A stretch of DNA of 64,000 nt from Labia minor (Eukaryota; Arthropoda; Insecta; Dermaptera; Spongiphoridae). The position numbers and the translations under genes are program-made. Position 1 is the first letter of the stretch, and each line of letters begins with the position of its first letter. Below, one piece after another: positions 50,756 through 62,056 of this stretch. The stretch lies in NCBI GenBank assembly GCA_963082975.1, contig OY720345.1:28900611-28964610 (forward strand), in the 5' to 3' direction. The notes under the pieces were generated by a model. That model saw only the letters and a program-made list of their open reading frames with translations. It did not search any database and had not been told where the DNA came from.

Positions 50756-51646
50756 AATAAAATATAATATATATTAAATTAATAATTTATTAAGATTACA
50801 TAATAATAATTAGTAATTTAAATTTATTAAATTTACAATATAATTAGCATTAGAAGTTTTCGTGGCCCAATTATATCATAAATAATTCTTAATTTATAGA
50901 TTATATCTTATTTATTTAATGACTATAAATTAAAACACACAATTAAGATCAATAGTCATATTTTGATAAAATTTATCAAAATCTATTTAAAGACTTATTT
51001 AATAATGATAATAAAAATTTATTTGATTCTCATTTCATAAATTAATTAATTTAAATAAAAAAGAATAACAATTAAAAAAAATAATTTAAACAAATTAGAA
51101 ATCAGCTAAAAATCAAAAAATAATTTAATTGGGAAACTGTAGGATAAACTAATTTAAAAAAAAATAATAAGCTATTGTTTTTAGAGCTTTTCTAACTTTT
51201 TTTTTTAAATTGTATTTTTTTGTAAAATATTGACTTATTTTAATTAAATTAATTTTTATTTTAATCAAAATTAAAAATGGAACAAATTATATTAAAGTTA
51301 TTACTACAAAAATAAGACCATCTTGTATATACATACTGTACCATCTTCATTTTGCCCTAACATGTGTAAATAATACGTATATACAATTTTATGTAGAAAT
51401 ATAAGTAGTTATATTCTTCTGTTCTTCTGATCGCCACGCATGCGCACTGGATTAATCTACTACTAACGCCAAGTGGTTATTTATGTAAGTGGGCATATAC
51501 ACAGTAAGCTAAATAAAAGACTTTAAAAATAATTTATTTATTATTATTAATTATATATATAATTATATATATTTGTGTAAAATAACCATAATTTCATAAT
51601 ATTTTATTTTAAAATATTAAATTAAATTATATTAAAATTAGAAAAA

Positions 51647-54600
51647 TTAATGATTTGAAGAACTATTATTATTATTATGATTATGATTATTATTGTTATT
51701 TGAAGAAATTTGGAATTGTAGAAGAATTATAATATATGTTGTCGTAGCGCCAATTATCTGAAAAAATAATAGACTAAATAAATAATTTATATATATACAT
51801 ATATTCAGTGGCGTAGCGTGATCTACTATGTTGTATGGGGGGGATGGGCACTAGGTGGACCGGGGGTCTCCCCCAGAAAAAAATTTGACAAAATAAGTTG
51901 TTTATTTATTCAAAACGTTTAGACTATACTTATATGTAATTTAAAGATGTTTTTTTTTCCTTTTGGGTTCTCAGTTACAAGACTAATCACTTTTAAATTT
52001 ATTTTTTGCACAATGTTTGAGGGGCATGTGCCTCCCCCCCTCCGTGCCTTCCCCCTGGCCCGACGCCACTGCATATATATATATATATATAAATTAGATA
52101 AATAAAAGATTTTTTTCAATTATTAATTAAATTATTTTTCTTACTTTTAATTAATTGCCTTAAATTTTAATTACTATATTTTAAAAACTTAAAAAAACAC
52201 AAAGTTCTAATAAAATTAAATATTGTCTCCTTATCAAAGTATATAAAATAAATATTTATGTATTTTTTATTTTTTTGATGTCATGTACAATGGCCCTGCC
52301 TAGACGCCCCCACCTTCCCTTAAAGCAGAGGTTCTTAAACTGTGGTCCGCGGATCCCTGGGGGTCCGCGAAGACTTTACTGGGGGTCCGCAAAGCCATCG
52401 TACAGGTGCACGAGAAAATGATGAGTCAGTTAAAACTTTATTTAATATAAAAGGAGGTATGGCATGGCTTTGTGAGGAAACAGAGATCAAATACCCAAAT
52501 TCAACGAAATGTGCAAGAAAACTATTGCTACCGTTTCCATCTTCATATTTAGCTGAATTTTCTTTCTTCAATATTATAATTTCTAATAAAATGTGTTCTA
52601 CAATATGCAAAAAAATCGTTATTCACCAATCACTGTTAGAAATATTCAACATATATCCTTGTTCTTATGAGATCGTAAGCCAGAAATTAACTAATAAAAT
52701 GACGTAAAGTACCTAAAGTTGGGATGGGGTCCGTCAAAAAAAATTTCTCCAAGTGGGGGTCCGCGGAGTACATAAGTTTAAGAACCTCTGCCTTAAAGTA
52801 TTAATATGATCAAATTAATGTTAAGAAGATTATACAGAGATGAAAAGAAATAAAATTAATTACATTATATATATAATTTTCTTAATTTTTTTTTTCATTC
52901 GACTTTTTTCGTTTTAAAATATTATAATCTGAACATAGTTATGTAGTTATGTTAAAAATTGAAATAATAAATTTAACTTATTATTTCAATAGATTCATTG
53001 TCAAGGGTAAATGATAATGTCCATTCTTGGTTCAAAGTACAATAGGGTCTTGTCAATTGGCCTTAATTCATTATTCAATGTTATATTTCGAGGTTTGAGG
53101 CTAAAGAACATATTTTATTTATTGTGTTCGAAAACAAAAACTGACTTTCCTATTTATTGTTACTAATTAGAAAATAACGGTAATATGAGGGCGCCAATTT
53201 ATAAATATTACTTACTGAAAAAATCATTGTATTATCGATGGGAAAAAATCCAGATGCGGAAAATTGAATTTTCTTATGTATCAGCTGAATGGAGAATAGC
53301 TGTAACTATAAAAATTAAATTAATAAATTATTTAATAAATTGTAAGTCAATTTTAACACCTTCCCGCCGGCTCCATAATTTGTCTATTTATTATATTTTA
53401 TGTAGCGGCATGAGCCACCGGTGGTACATGCCGGCGGGAACGTGTTAAAAATAATCATCATTTAACATAAATTAAAATGATTAAAATTTAAATTAAACCT
53501 ATAATTGAAAATAAATTTTAACTCATTTTGTTTTATAATCGAATTCTCTAAATTCAATACAGTTTTTAAATGGAAAACAAGAGATTAATTGATAATATTA
53601 TTTTATCATTAATATAAACTTAAGTATCTAAATTCAACGTTTTTTAATATTCATTTCAATTATGTACAATTTTCTAAAGGAGTTATAAATCAAATTATAT
53701 AGAAATGAAAATTTGATTGTACATTCAAAAGATAGACTTTTCAAAAAATTGAAAAAATATATATGAATCATTGAATTAAAAGAAAAATTTTATTTAAAAA
53801 TTTGCATGTATCTGTCCATTAAAACAATTTTATCTCTCTCATTTATATAAATCTATATTTTACTTCTCTTATGTTTAAAGAAGATAGTTTTTTTATATCG
53901 AGAGAATACTATAATAACTAAAATAAAGAATCAATATTAATTAAAAAATAATAATAATAATATTTAGAGAAATGTTTTTTTAAGTATTAAATTACGATAA
54001 ATTAATATTTATTCAAGCTAATGTTTTTCTTAGTTATTATTTTTATTTGATATTTTTTTTATATAATTATCATTTCAAAATAATTAGAAATTAACGATCG
54101 CAATATCGAATGACAAAACGAAACCAAGTTAATTGATTTTTTATTTAATTATAAAAGTTTTCATTTCTCTCTTTCTATTTAAACTTGTACTTATTTTATT
54201 TTATTTTTATTATATCTTTTTATATAATATATATATATATATATACATACCTCTTCTTTAAATTGTGGATCTTTGGCTGTGATTAAAAGTTTATGGACAT
54301 ATTCTGATGTTTTATCCGCCTTTAAAATAAAGTTTATATTATTTATATTATTTATTATATATTTATAATTGTTTAATGTTTCTTTTTATATAAATAGGGA
54401 AGGTAAGAAATGAGATGACAATTGAAATTTATTTTCATAATTCCTAAGATATAATATAGATAAAATGTTAAAAAAAAGAATATTATATAATTATCGTAGT
54501 TTATTTTTACATAATCTTCCCTCCAAATGTATCTATCTATCTCTGTGCCTCCATGGAACTCGAAAGTTCTTGGCCGCAGTAACCATATTTCTCCAAGTGT

Positions 54601-57600
54601 TCCTATATATATATACCCTGAGCCACAACCATCCAACCCAAACCTCTCCCATCTCTTTCACGTCCCTTCCTACAATGTCCACTCACTGTGACCTTGATCT
54701 TCCAAGCGGGCGTTTCCCAATCGGTCTCCCCACAAATATACACTTCGCCATTCTTTCCTCTCCCATTCTAACCACGAGCCCTGTCCATTGCAGCCTTCTC
54801 GATTTTATAACCCTATGTCTGGAGATGCATAGAGGAATACACTTCCTCGTTTTATGCAGCCTTCGTCATTCCTCGGTTATCTCATCTTTCTTTGGTCCAT
54901 AAATGCTTTGCAGAACCCTATTCTCAAATATTCTAAATCTAGTCTCGTCTTCTAAAGTCATAGACCATGCCTCACATCTATATAATACATTCGGTAAAAT
55001 AATTGTTTTATATATTTTAATTTTGATCCCCTTTACTGCATGATAACAGGCGTTATCTGATTGCAACTTCGATTTAAATTCTTTCCGGATACTATTATCT
55101 TTCGTGATTGTAGAAAAATTTAAATACTTAGATTCTGTGATAACGAAAGATAATAATATTCGAGATGAGTTTAAAGAGAGGTTACAATCGGGATTAATTA
55201 TATTTGCCGAATCTCCTATTATATTTAAGTCGTCTGCGTAATCAAATACTTGAATTTTTTTGTTTAATTGGATTCCGTTTGATTTTTCCCTAATATGTCT
55301 AAACACATATTTAATTACTAAATTAAATAAAATTGGTGATAATGCGTACCCTTATTTTTACCCATTCCGAATTGCGACAATTTATTCCGGCATCTTACTC
55401 TTCCTTTACTACCTTCAAGACAAATTTGAATTATTCGTGCTAGTTTTTTGGAATTCTTATTAAGATCAACCCCTCCAATTGTATAATTATTATATTTATT
55501 ATATTAGTTATTATTTTATCAAATCACTAAACAAATGAAAACAAATGTATTTTCTTCAATTTAATATAATAATAAATTGACATGGACTGGTTGTTTCAGC
55601 CACCAAGCTTCCTCTTCTTTATAATTCTCTGAAATCTTAAATAAATTATCCTTTCCTCATATTACAAATCTTATTACTTTTTTAATTATCTCCCTACACA
55701 TAGAAAACTTATAAATTTATTAGGCGTTTTACCCCCATCTCTTTTAATTATGAAGTATTTAATGTTTATAGGTAAAATCGTTAGTTCGTTTCTCAGAAAT
55801 CATTGTAAATAATAATATTATCGAATAAAAACTTGATATAAATGAAATAATTAAGAAAATTTCTAACGTTATAAAAAGAAATGTAAGAAGGAAGAAATTG
55901 GCTTACCTCAGCATATGTGTGAGAACAAACGAGTGCCAGTGAGCAAACCCTGACAATTTGCACGATAAGCCACCCAAGCATAATAAAAAACATTGTAATT
56001 GGTGTATTTTGATCGAGCACCATTGCAATTAATAAATATGTCACATAGGTTAACCAGATAAATGTTGAGGTGACATTTAAAAGATTAACAACCGAAAAGG
56101 TGGCATTAATTTCACTAGTGAGATTGCACATACGTAAATGAGCAGCTCGAATGGCGATCACTCGATCAGCAGGTGAGGCGTAACTCACCTCCGATTTAGA
56201 AATAGGAAAACCAATTGGTTCAATTATTTCTAAATGAGATGGTGGTCGTAATGTTTCTAATTCATCGTTTACCTAAAAGAAAGAAAATAAAATTTGAAAA
56301 ATAAATAATAACTTAATTTCTTTTAATTATATTTAATTTAAAGATTAATAAATATATTATTTTAAATAAAACCATTAAATTTTACAAAACATCGTATGAA
56401 AGGACAGTGCCTATTAAGTCGGTTGCAACCTAGGCGGGGTAAATGTGTTGTTTGATCAATACAACGGATTCAGTCTCTTTATCTTGATCGGAGGCCGTTA
56501 CTTTTTATTTCAAGTAGCTTCCCAATTTTAATATCGTGGGTTGGGTGGACTTCGTTTGGATAGACTCCATCTCCGTCTGGGACTTGACCCGGACATGAGG
56601 TTAAAAGTCAAGTCAGTTGCCTCCCAGACTTATTTATTAAAACTTGTTGGAAAAAATTATGGTTATCAAGTGCACTCTTCATTGGTACAATATTGAACTA
56701 CCTAGTAAACTTGAGAATGGCAATTCAAACCTCATTAAATCTATTATATAATATTTTATGTGATTAAATCTTAAATAATGAGTGAACCGGTTAAAATTGT
56801 CTTAGAACCAGAGAATCAATAAAAATAGATTACTGTTCTGTAAGTTCTATCATCTTATTTTTTAAAATTAAAAAAAAAAAACGACTTAAATATATATATA
56901 TATATATATATATGGTGAATACCTGTTGTTTTATTTGCCAAAAGGTTGTTTGAACAAACCCAATAAAGATTAATTGTGAACTGATATTGGCAAATTCCTC
57001 TAAATGTAAAAATTTAATATATAACATTTTCCATAAACTCTGACATTCATATTTACATAAAATCCAATTGACTGTTTCCAAACAATTAATCGTTCCCATT
57101 GATATAATTAGGAATAAAATACCAATCTGAAAAAAAATAATATTTTTAATTCTACATATTATTATTAATAATAATAATATTTCAACCGTAAATCTACCTA
57201 TCCATCTATCGATTATTTGTAGGTATCTCCCAATATTTCATATACAGAAAATTAAACGAAATAAATAAATAGCCTTAACTTATGAATAATAGTTCTAAAG
57301 AAATTCAATTCATTTTCTATGTTCCTAAGAGAATAAGTATTTAATCAGATATATAAAATTTGTCTTTTAAATAAAATTTAAGATTGCTCACTATTAAATA
57401 TGTTCAAGACATTCGATTAAGAGATTCTTATTATTTAGTATTTATTTTTAGAATTTATTTTTATTAAAATGGATATCAAAAACCAGTGGTGTACCTAGGG
57501 GGGGTGCGGTCCGCACCGGGCGGCACTTATCTTGGGGCGGCATTTTTTATATTTAGTTATAGTTGTAAAAAGCAACTTATTCATTTCATATTTATTTTTT

Positions 57601-60600
57601 TTTCTTTCTTGAATAATAAATGATTATTATGATTATTATAAGTTTACTATTTGATTTATATAAATTATGTGTGGTCGTTATAGGGACATCAAAAAAGGAA
57701 ATAAAAAGTATGATTAGAGAATTAAATCAAGAAAACATGATTAACTATATGATTTCGAATATTATTCCTCGGTGTAAATAAATGCATTTTAGTGTAAATT
57801 TTGAATTCTAATTCCAAGAACAGGATAATAATTTTATTTTATTGTATTCATTAAAATTCGTTGAATTCGTAAACGCATCTTTACGATTTTGTTCGGCAAT
57901 TTTTCCTAACTAAAATTTTTTGATATCAGTTTATAAATGTCATTTCTTTTTTGAAAGTTTATATGATTACTTTGAAGTGATATACCAATATTTTTTTAAA
58001 TCATCGATTTTACTTTTGAAAAGCAGGGCCGGCGGAAAAAATTTTAATATAAATTTTGAGAGCATTATACACGATTTTTCTAGTATGAAAGCTAGAAGAG
58101 TAAATATTATATAAATATGTTTACGAGTGCATACAAATATGTGTAAAAAAATTTACTCTGTGTATTAATTAATATTGATTAAATAATTTAATAATTTATT
58201 TATGTGTATTAATTTATAAAAACCACTATTTGATTGACTTATAATAAAAAGGGTGGTAAACTGGAGATCGCCCCGGGCGGCAAAATTTCTAGGTACGCCA
58301 CTGTCAAAAACCCTTAATTTTTATTTTTGTTCAAATCTTATTTTCAAAATTTATGTTTGATTAAATATTGTAAACTTCTATATCTAATGACCTATAACTA
58401 AAATTATAAAAATAAAATTAAAAATTAGAAATTAGAATATAATCTATCAATACCTAAATAAATATTTTCAATGTTATTTTTGTAAATATATTAGTTATAG
58501 TTCTAAATTTATTACAATATAACAAGTACGAGTATTATTAGTATCATTAAAAGAAGTATATAATGACAAATTAAAAAATATTTCTTACTTACAATAATAT
58601 TTCTTCGTAAATTTTCTGGTGATGGCCAATTACTACATTTTTGTAAAAGATCTGCAATACATTTTCTATTTTTAATAAATATAGCATGCAAACCCAAACA
58701 GGTTATCAATGCGGTTAAAATCCCAAGCATTTCAGCCAATGTTGCAGCCTGAAAATCCATTTTAATAATTTTAAATAAGTTACGGACGGACAAGGGAAAG
58801 GGTATACAAACTGTTATTCATTTATTTTATTACAATATTATTATTTTTATTCTTTTATAATTAATATATATTTATTTATTTATAAATTTAAATTTAATAT
58901 TAATAAAAAAAAAATTTAAAGTGATAATATTATCATTATTTATTGGTGATAATGATCAAATTAATAATTTTTAATTATCTTTCTAAATTACAAATGTCAT
59001 ATAGATAATACATTCTCGATAACCCTCTAATATAAAATTCATTAATCTCATTCTTACATCCCCGAACTAAATATTTCACTTTTTCTAACTCAAAATTATA
59101 CTTAAAAGTTAAAAGATGAGTTTCAATAATTCTTAATAGAAATTATCAATAACCAAAAAAATATAAAAATTGATTTCAATATTCTCATAAATTATCAAAA
59201 AAAAAAAAAAATTGCAAAAAAATTATTTATTAATTAAAATTTAAAAATTAGTATTTGTATTATATGTGAAGGGACATGAGAGAGATGTGAGAGGATAGGG
59301 ACTGGAAGGTTGTGGCTCAGAATAGGAATACTTGGATAAGTGTGGTTGCTGCGGCCAAGAACTTTCGAGTTCCGTAGAGCCACAGAGATAGATAGAGATT
59401 TGTATTATAAATTATATAATTTTAAAATAGAATATATATATATATATATATGAAATGTATTCAAAATTTCAATAATAATCTTAAATTAAAATATCCAATG
59501 TATGATTTGATTTTTTGGTTACCCAAAATCTTTTCATCACAGTTTGTTAAATTACAAAGTCAATAATTGAAATAATATAATTTGAAGGGAAAATTAATGG
59601 TTATTGAAAATCCTCATGTGGATTATTTTTCTTTAATCAATATTTATATAATATTGCTGCATATATATTATATTAAAAATTTTTATCAAGATAAATTCTT
59701 ATTGGAAGAATATACATATGTTGTAGGCGTTAGTAAATGACTCTCAAGAGACATAATCTAATTTTATTTTTATATAAGATGATATATTTATTTATATTAA
59801 AAGTATGTGTTTAATTCAACAATTTTCAGAAATTACATTTTTAATTAAATATAGAAAAAAAAAATTTAATAAGATAATGAAGATATTTCATGATTTTTTA
59901 TAATTTTCCTCCCACTATTAACCACATGTATTCTTTATCATACATTATTATTATCATTTTTATCAACATAAATATAAACTATATTTATTTTCTCATTAAT
60001 TCTAAATAAATTGAATTTTGTTTTTGTTTTTGTTTTTAATATAATTTTTTATTTCTTATTGTCATTCAATGTCTGTGAATTAAAATACAAATTGATTTGT
60101 TATTTGTTTAATTTAGATTAGAAGATATTATTTTAATACACTTTATATCATTAAATTTATATTATTTTTTTATTTTTTTTGAGGAAAGTGAAAAACAGAT
60201 CACTTATCTCAAAACATATTATACATCTTTGTAGCAGACCATAAACCCAATGTGGGACTCATTTTCCATCACCTCCAAGGCAATGAATCAAGATTTTTTT
60301 GAATCTGGTATCAAACCGATCTCTTTGCGTATGTTTTAAAGTCAGGAAAATATGATCCAATGATTTATGATTTATTCCAGTTTTTAAAAAATCCCCACTT
60401 TTATATTAGTATTAAAAGTAAGTTTAGTTATGTTATGTCATCTTTGATGAGTTTTCTCTTGCATCCCGTTAACCCATTGAAATTTATTAATTAATTAATT
60501 AATTTCTTATTAATTGTTTAAGTTAGCACCTACCCACTACACCTATTAGTTACTAGTTAATATTAATAATAAGAATGATAAGTACATATAATAATTTTCT

Positions 60601-62056
60601 AAACTCTTTGAAATAGAAATAACCAAATTTTATAAATATCTATTTTTATTCCTATGGGTTAATAATTTTACTAATTCTATATACAAATTCAAATTTTACT
60701 CATTTTTCAAATTTTTATTAATAAATAAATAAGATTTTAATTTAGAAGACCTAATATCGAATGATATAAAAAAATTTTAATTTAAATTAATTTTAAAAAT
60801 CTAAAAAATTTTTTGATTGACTTTGAATTGAATATAATACTAACAATTATTTCTATATATTTTTTAAGTATTTTATTATTATTTAAAGTTTTATATTAAA
60901 TTATCAAAAGTTTATAATTTATTAATATCTATTAATTGAATATTCTACGATAATTTTAAATTTTTATTTACAAAATAGATTCTTTATAATTATTATTATT
61001 ATCTATTATTATTAATAATAATAATTAAAAATCTCTCCTTTCAATAAATATATTATTATTATTTGATTTTACCTTTAATAAAAATATTAATTGCCACTAT
61101 TGATAAAATTATTATTGAATATTTTTAAAATTGTATTTATTAATATCTCATTTAATTACTTTAAGTGAATATGCCTTTACTACACAACATTTTTTTAATA
61201 CATTATCAAAAAAATCTTTCAACCAAATATTCAAGTAAGTATTATTATTATTTTTATTATTTTATTATTATAATATTAAAATTATTGAAATGTGTAATTT
61301 TTATCATCTGACAAAACTTACATATATTACCCGAATTGATGAATTCTGTTGAAATTAAATACTAATCATGATAAAATATACTTAGAAAATGTTTTTTTAA
61401 ATTTTTTATTTATTTTTTCATTTATTAATATAATAATATATATATACCGATATTTGATAATACTCTCACATTCTGAATGAAATAAAAACAAACTAACTTT
61501 TGACAAGACTTACACGAATAAAATTTCAATTTGCTAATTTTAATTTTTTTTATTTATTAATTTTGATATTTATTATTTATATGAATTACTAAAATGAAGC
61601 TCTTATATTTGAAAAAAAAAATTAAATAATAACTCAAAACTTAAATTAATTTTTGACAAAAAACAAAAATACTTTTTTTTCTATTTCAAAGTTTTAACAA
61701 GTCTCATTAGATCTTCTAAAAAAAATTTAAGAAAAAGTGAATTAAATAAACATAATAAATGATTATTATTAAAAATAAAATATTTTGTATTTACTTAAGT
61801 ATAAATAAGTGATACAATTATAATTAATTTAGAGACAATCTCACCAAAATTGTTTCCGCACCTTTTTAAAAGAGACAGGTGGTAGGAAGTAGATCTTGGC
61901 TGCCAGGTAGACACTAAAAAGCAGTGCTGATATGATAGAAAGTGGAAGGGATGCGGACACCTGCCTTCGATACGGTGGACCTTTGGCAAGAATTGGGCAT
62001 TGTCCTAGCAATCGGGCGATAGCGATTGCTGGCCAGAGTCCACTCAGAGTATCCAT
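51647..62056 (-). CDS. Gustatory receptor B, seven exons found, TM2 exon not located
   Basis: Tandem paralogue of receptor A, same strand. Exons found in transcript order: 62056-61862, 58748-58593, 57126-56923, 56272-55907, 54319-54251, 53305-53216 and 51757-51647, all phase 0 (396 residues plus stop). Landmarks: MDTLSGLWPAIAIARLLGQC, RRNII at the end of the third-TM exon, IGILFLI, VNDELETL, FSVVNLLNVTSTFIWLTYV, DKTSEYVHKLLI, LQLFSIQLIHKKIQFSASG with FFPIDN, and TTYIIILLQF, the family signature. The tail after QF is an Asn/His/Ser run coded by an (AAT)n tract. The exon corresponding to receptor A's 41-codon second exon should lie in 58749-61861 but I could not find it. An in-frame stop lies just upstream of the ATG, while an adjacent frame looks homologous to the sequence upstream of receptor A's ATG. 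The gene could therefore be functional with an unrecognised exon, or decaying. Ligand unknown. Confidence 0.85.
51806..52071. mobile_element. hAT-type MITE with CAGTGGCG ends
   Basis: Ends CAGTGGCGTAGCG and, inverted, CAGTGGCGTCGGGC. Flanking octamers CATATATT (51798-51805) and CATATATA (52072-52079) match at seven of eight positions, consistent with the 8-bp target duplication of hAT elements. GC-rich ends, AT-rich middle, no coding. It lies in the last intron of receptor B. Confidence 0.75.
52326..52790 (+). mobile_element. hAT element with transposase C-terminal remnant
   Basis: Inverted ends CAGAGGTTCTTAAACTGTGG and, on the other strand, CAGAGGTTCTTAAACTTATG. A perfect 8-bp target duplication CCTTAAAG lies at 52318-52325 and 52791-52798. 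The plus strand is open for 121 codons (52342-52707); residues EIKYPNSTKCARKLLLPFPS and YLAEFSFFN match the hAT C-terminal dimerisation region (LLPFPSTYLCE.GFS in relatives), although the usual Cys is Ala. The catalytic domain is missing. It lies in the last intron of receptor B. Confidence 0.88.
53353..53448. mobile_element. TTAA-flanked MITE (piggyBac-like), copy 2
   Basis: Bounded by TTAA at 53353-53356 and 53445-53448, with ends TTAACACCTTCCCGCCGGC and, inverted, TTAACACGTTCCCGCCGGC. The internal GAGCCACCGGTGG matches copy 1 at 10791-10881 in inverse orientation. It lies in an intron of receptor B. Confidence 0.8.
54510..55480 (-). pseudogene. LINE reverse transcriptase fragment (RTE/Jockey-like)
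   Basis: Minus-strand pieces: KLARIIQICLEGSKGRVRC (about 55460-55400); then VFRHIREKSNGIQLNKKIQV leading into YADDLNIIGDSA, with the catalytic Y-A-D-D of reverse transcriptase; KIYKTIILPNVLYRCEAWSM with RIFENRVLQSIYGP; and, further 3' in shifted frames, the tail near 54700-54520. The frame breaks at about 54860 and at 55310-55380. The 5' end with the endonuclease is missing. The fragment fills most of the receptor B intron between exons 55907-56272 and 54251-54319. Confidence 0.8.
56410..56630 (-). repeat. tRNA-derived SINE, copy 4
   Basis: On the minus strand a box B-like CGGGTCAAGTCCCAGAC is followed by GGAGTCTATCCAAACG, AACGGCCTCCGATCAAGATA and GATCAAACAACACATTTACC. It aligns with the copy at 48505-48745 over most of its length. 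It lies in a receptor B intron. Confidence 0.6.
57484..58303. mobile_element. Non-autonomous hAT element, 820 bp
   Basis: Inverted ends CAGTGGTGTACCTAG and, on the other strand, CAGTGGCGTACCTAG, with further inverted GCCGCCCGGGG subterminal sequences. A perfect 8-bp target duplication TCAAAAAC lies at 57476-57483 and 58304-58311. The interior is AT-rich without a transposase. It sits in the receptor B intron between exons 56923-57126 and 58593-58748. Confidence 0.85.
58975..59142 (-). other. Orphan 55-codon open frame
   Basis: Minus-strand frame between stops, ending in TAA, with a mixed composition unlike random A/T sequence (YNFELEKVKYLVRGCKNEIN, FYIRGLSRMYYLYDICNLER). A splice acceptor-like TCTATTAAG lies near its start. 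No family recognised; it may be chance or a relic exon. Confidence 0.2.
59265..59395 (+). repeat. LINE 3' tail fragment 2
   Basis: Plus strand: RDWKVVAQNRNTWISVVAAA followed by KNFRVP and a stop, with one in-frame stop shortly before. It matches the tail at 39578-39742, down to the shared nucleotide string GGCCAAGAACTTTCGAGT. Confidence 0.65.

Larger units (their letters stand above)
42709..51646. other. Intergenic region between receptors A and B
   Basis: It holds one HINE-like composite, one SINE and one mariner remnant, listed separately. 42835-46130 and 46760-48500 are AT-rich with poly-A/T runs. A GC-richer patch at 45270-45440 and a G-run patch near 47004-47050 show no recognisable ends or frames. 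50230-51640 is AT-rich. No gene is seen. Any promoter of receptor A should lie just above 42709, but I cannot identify one. Confidence 0.6.
58749..61861 (-). other. 3.1-kb first visible intron of receptor B
   Basis: It should contain the missing TM2 exon. I read the minus strand for a roughly 41-codon, phase-0 hydrophobic exon and found none with convincing sites. It holds an orphan 55-codon frame (58975-59142), a LINE tail (59265-59395), a TA microsatellite (59433-59450) and AT-rich DNA. Confidence 0.5.
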
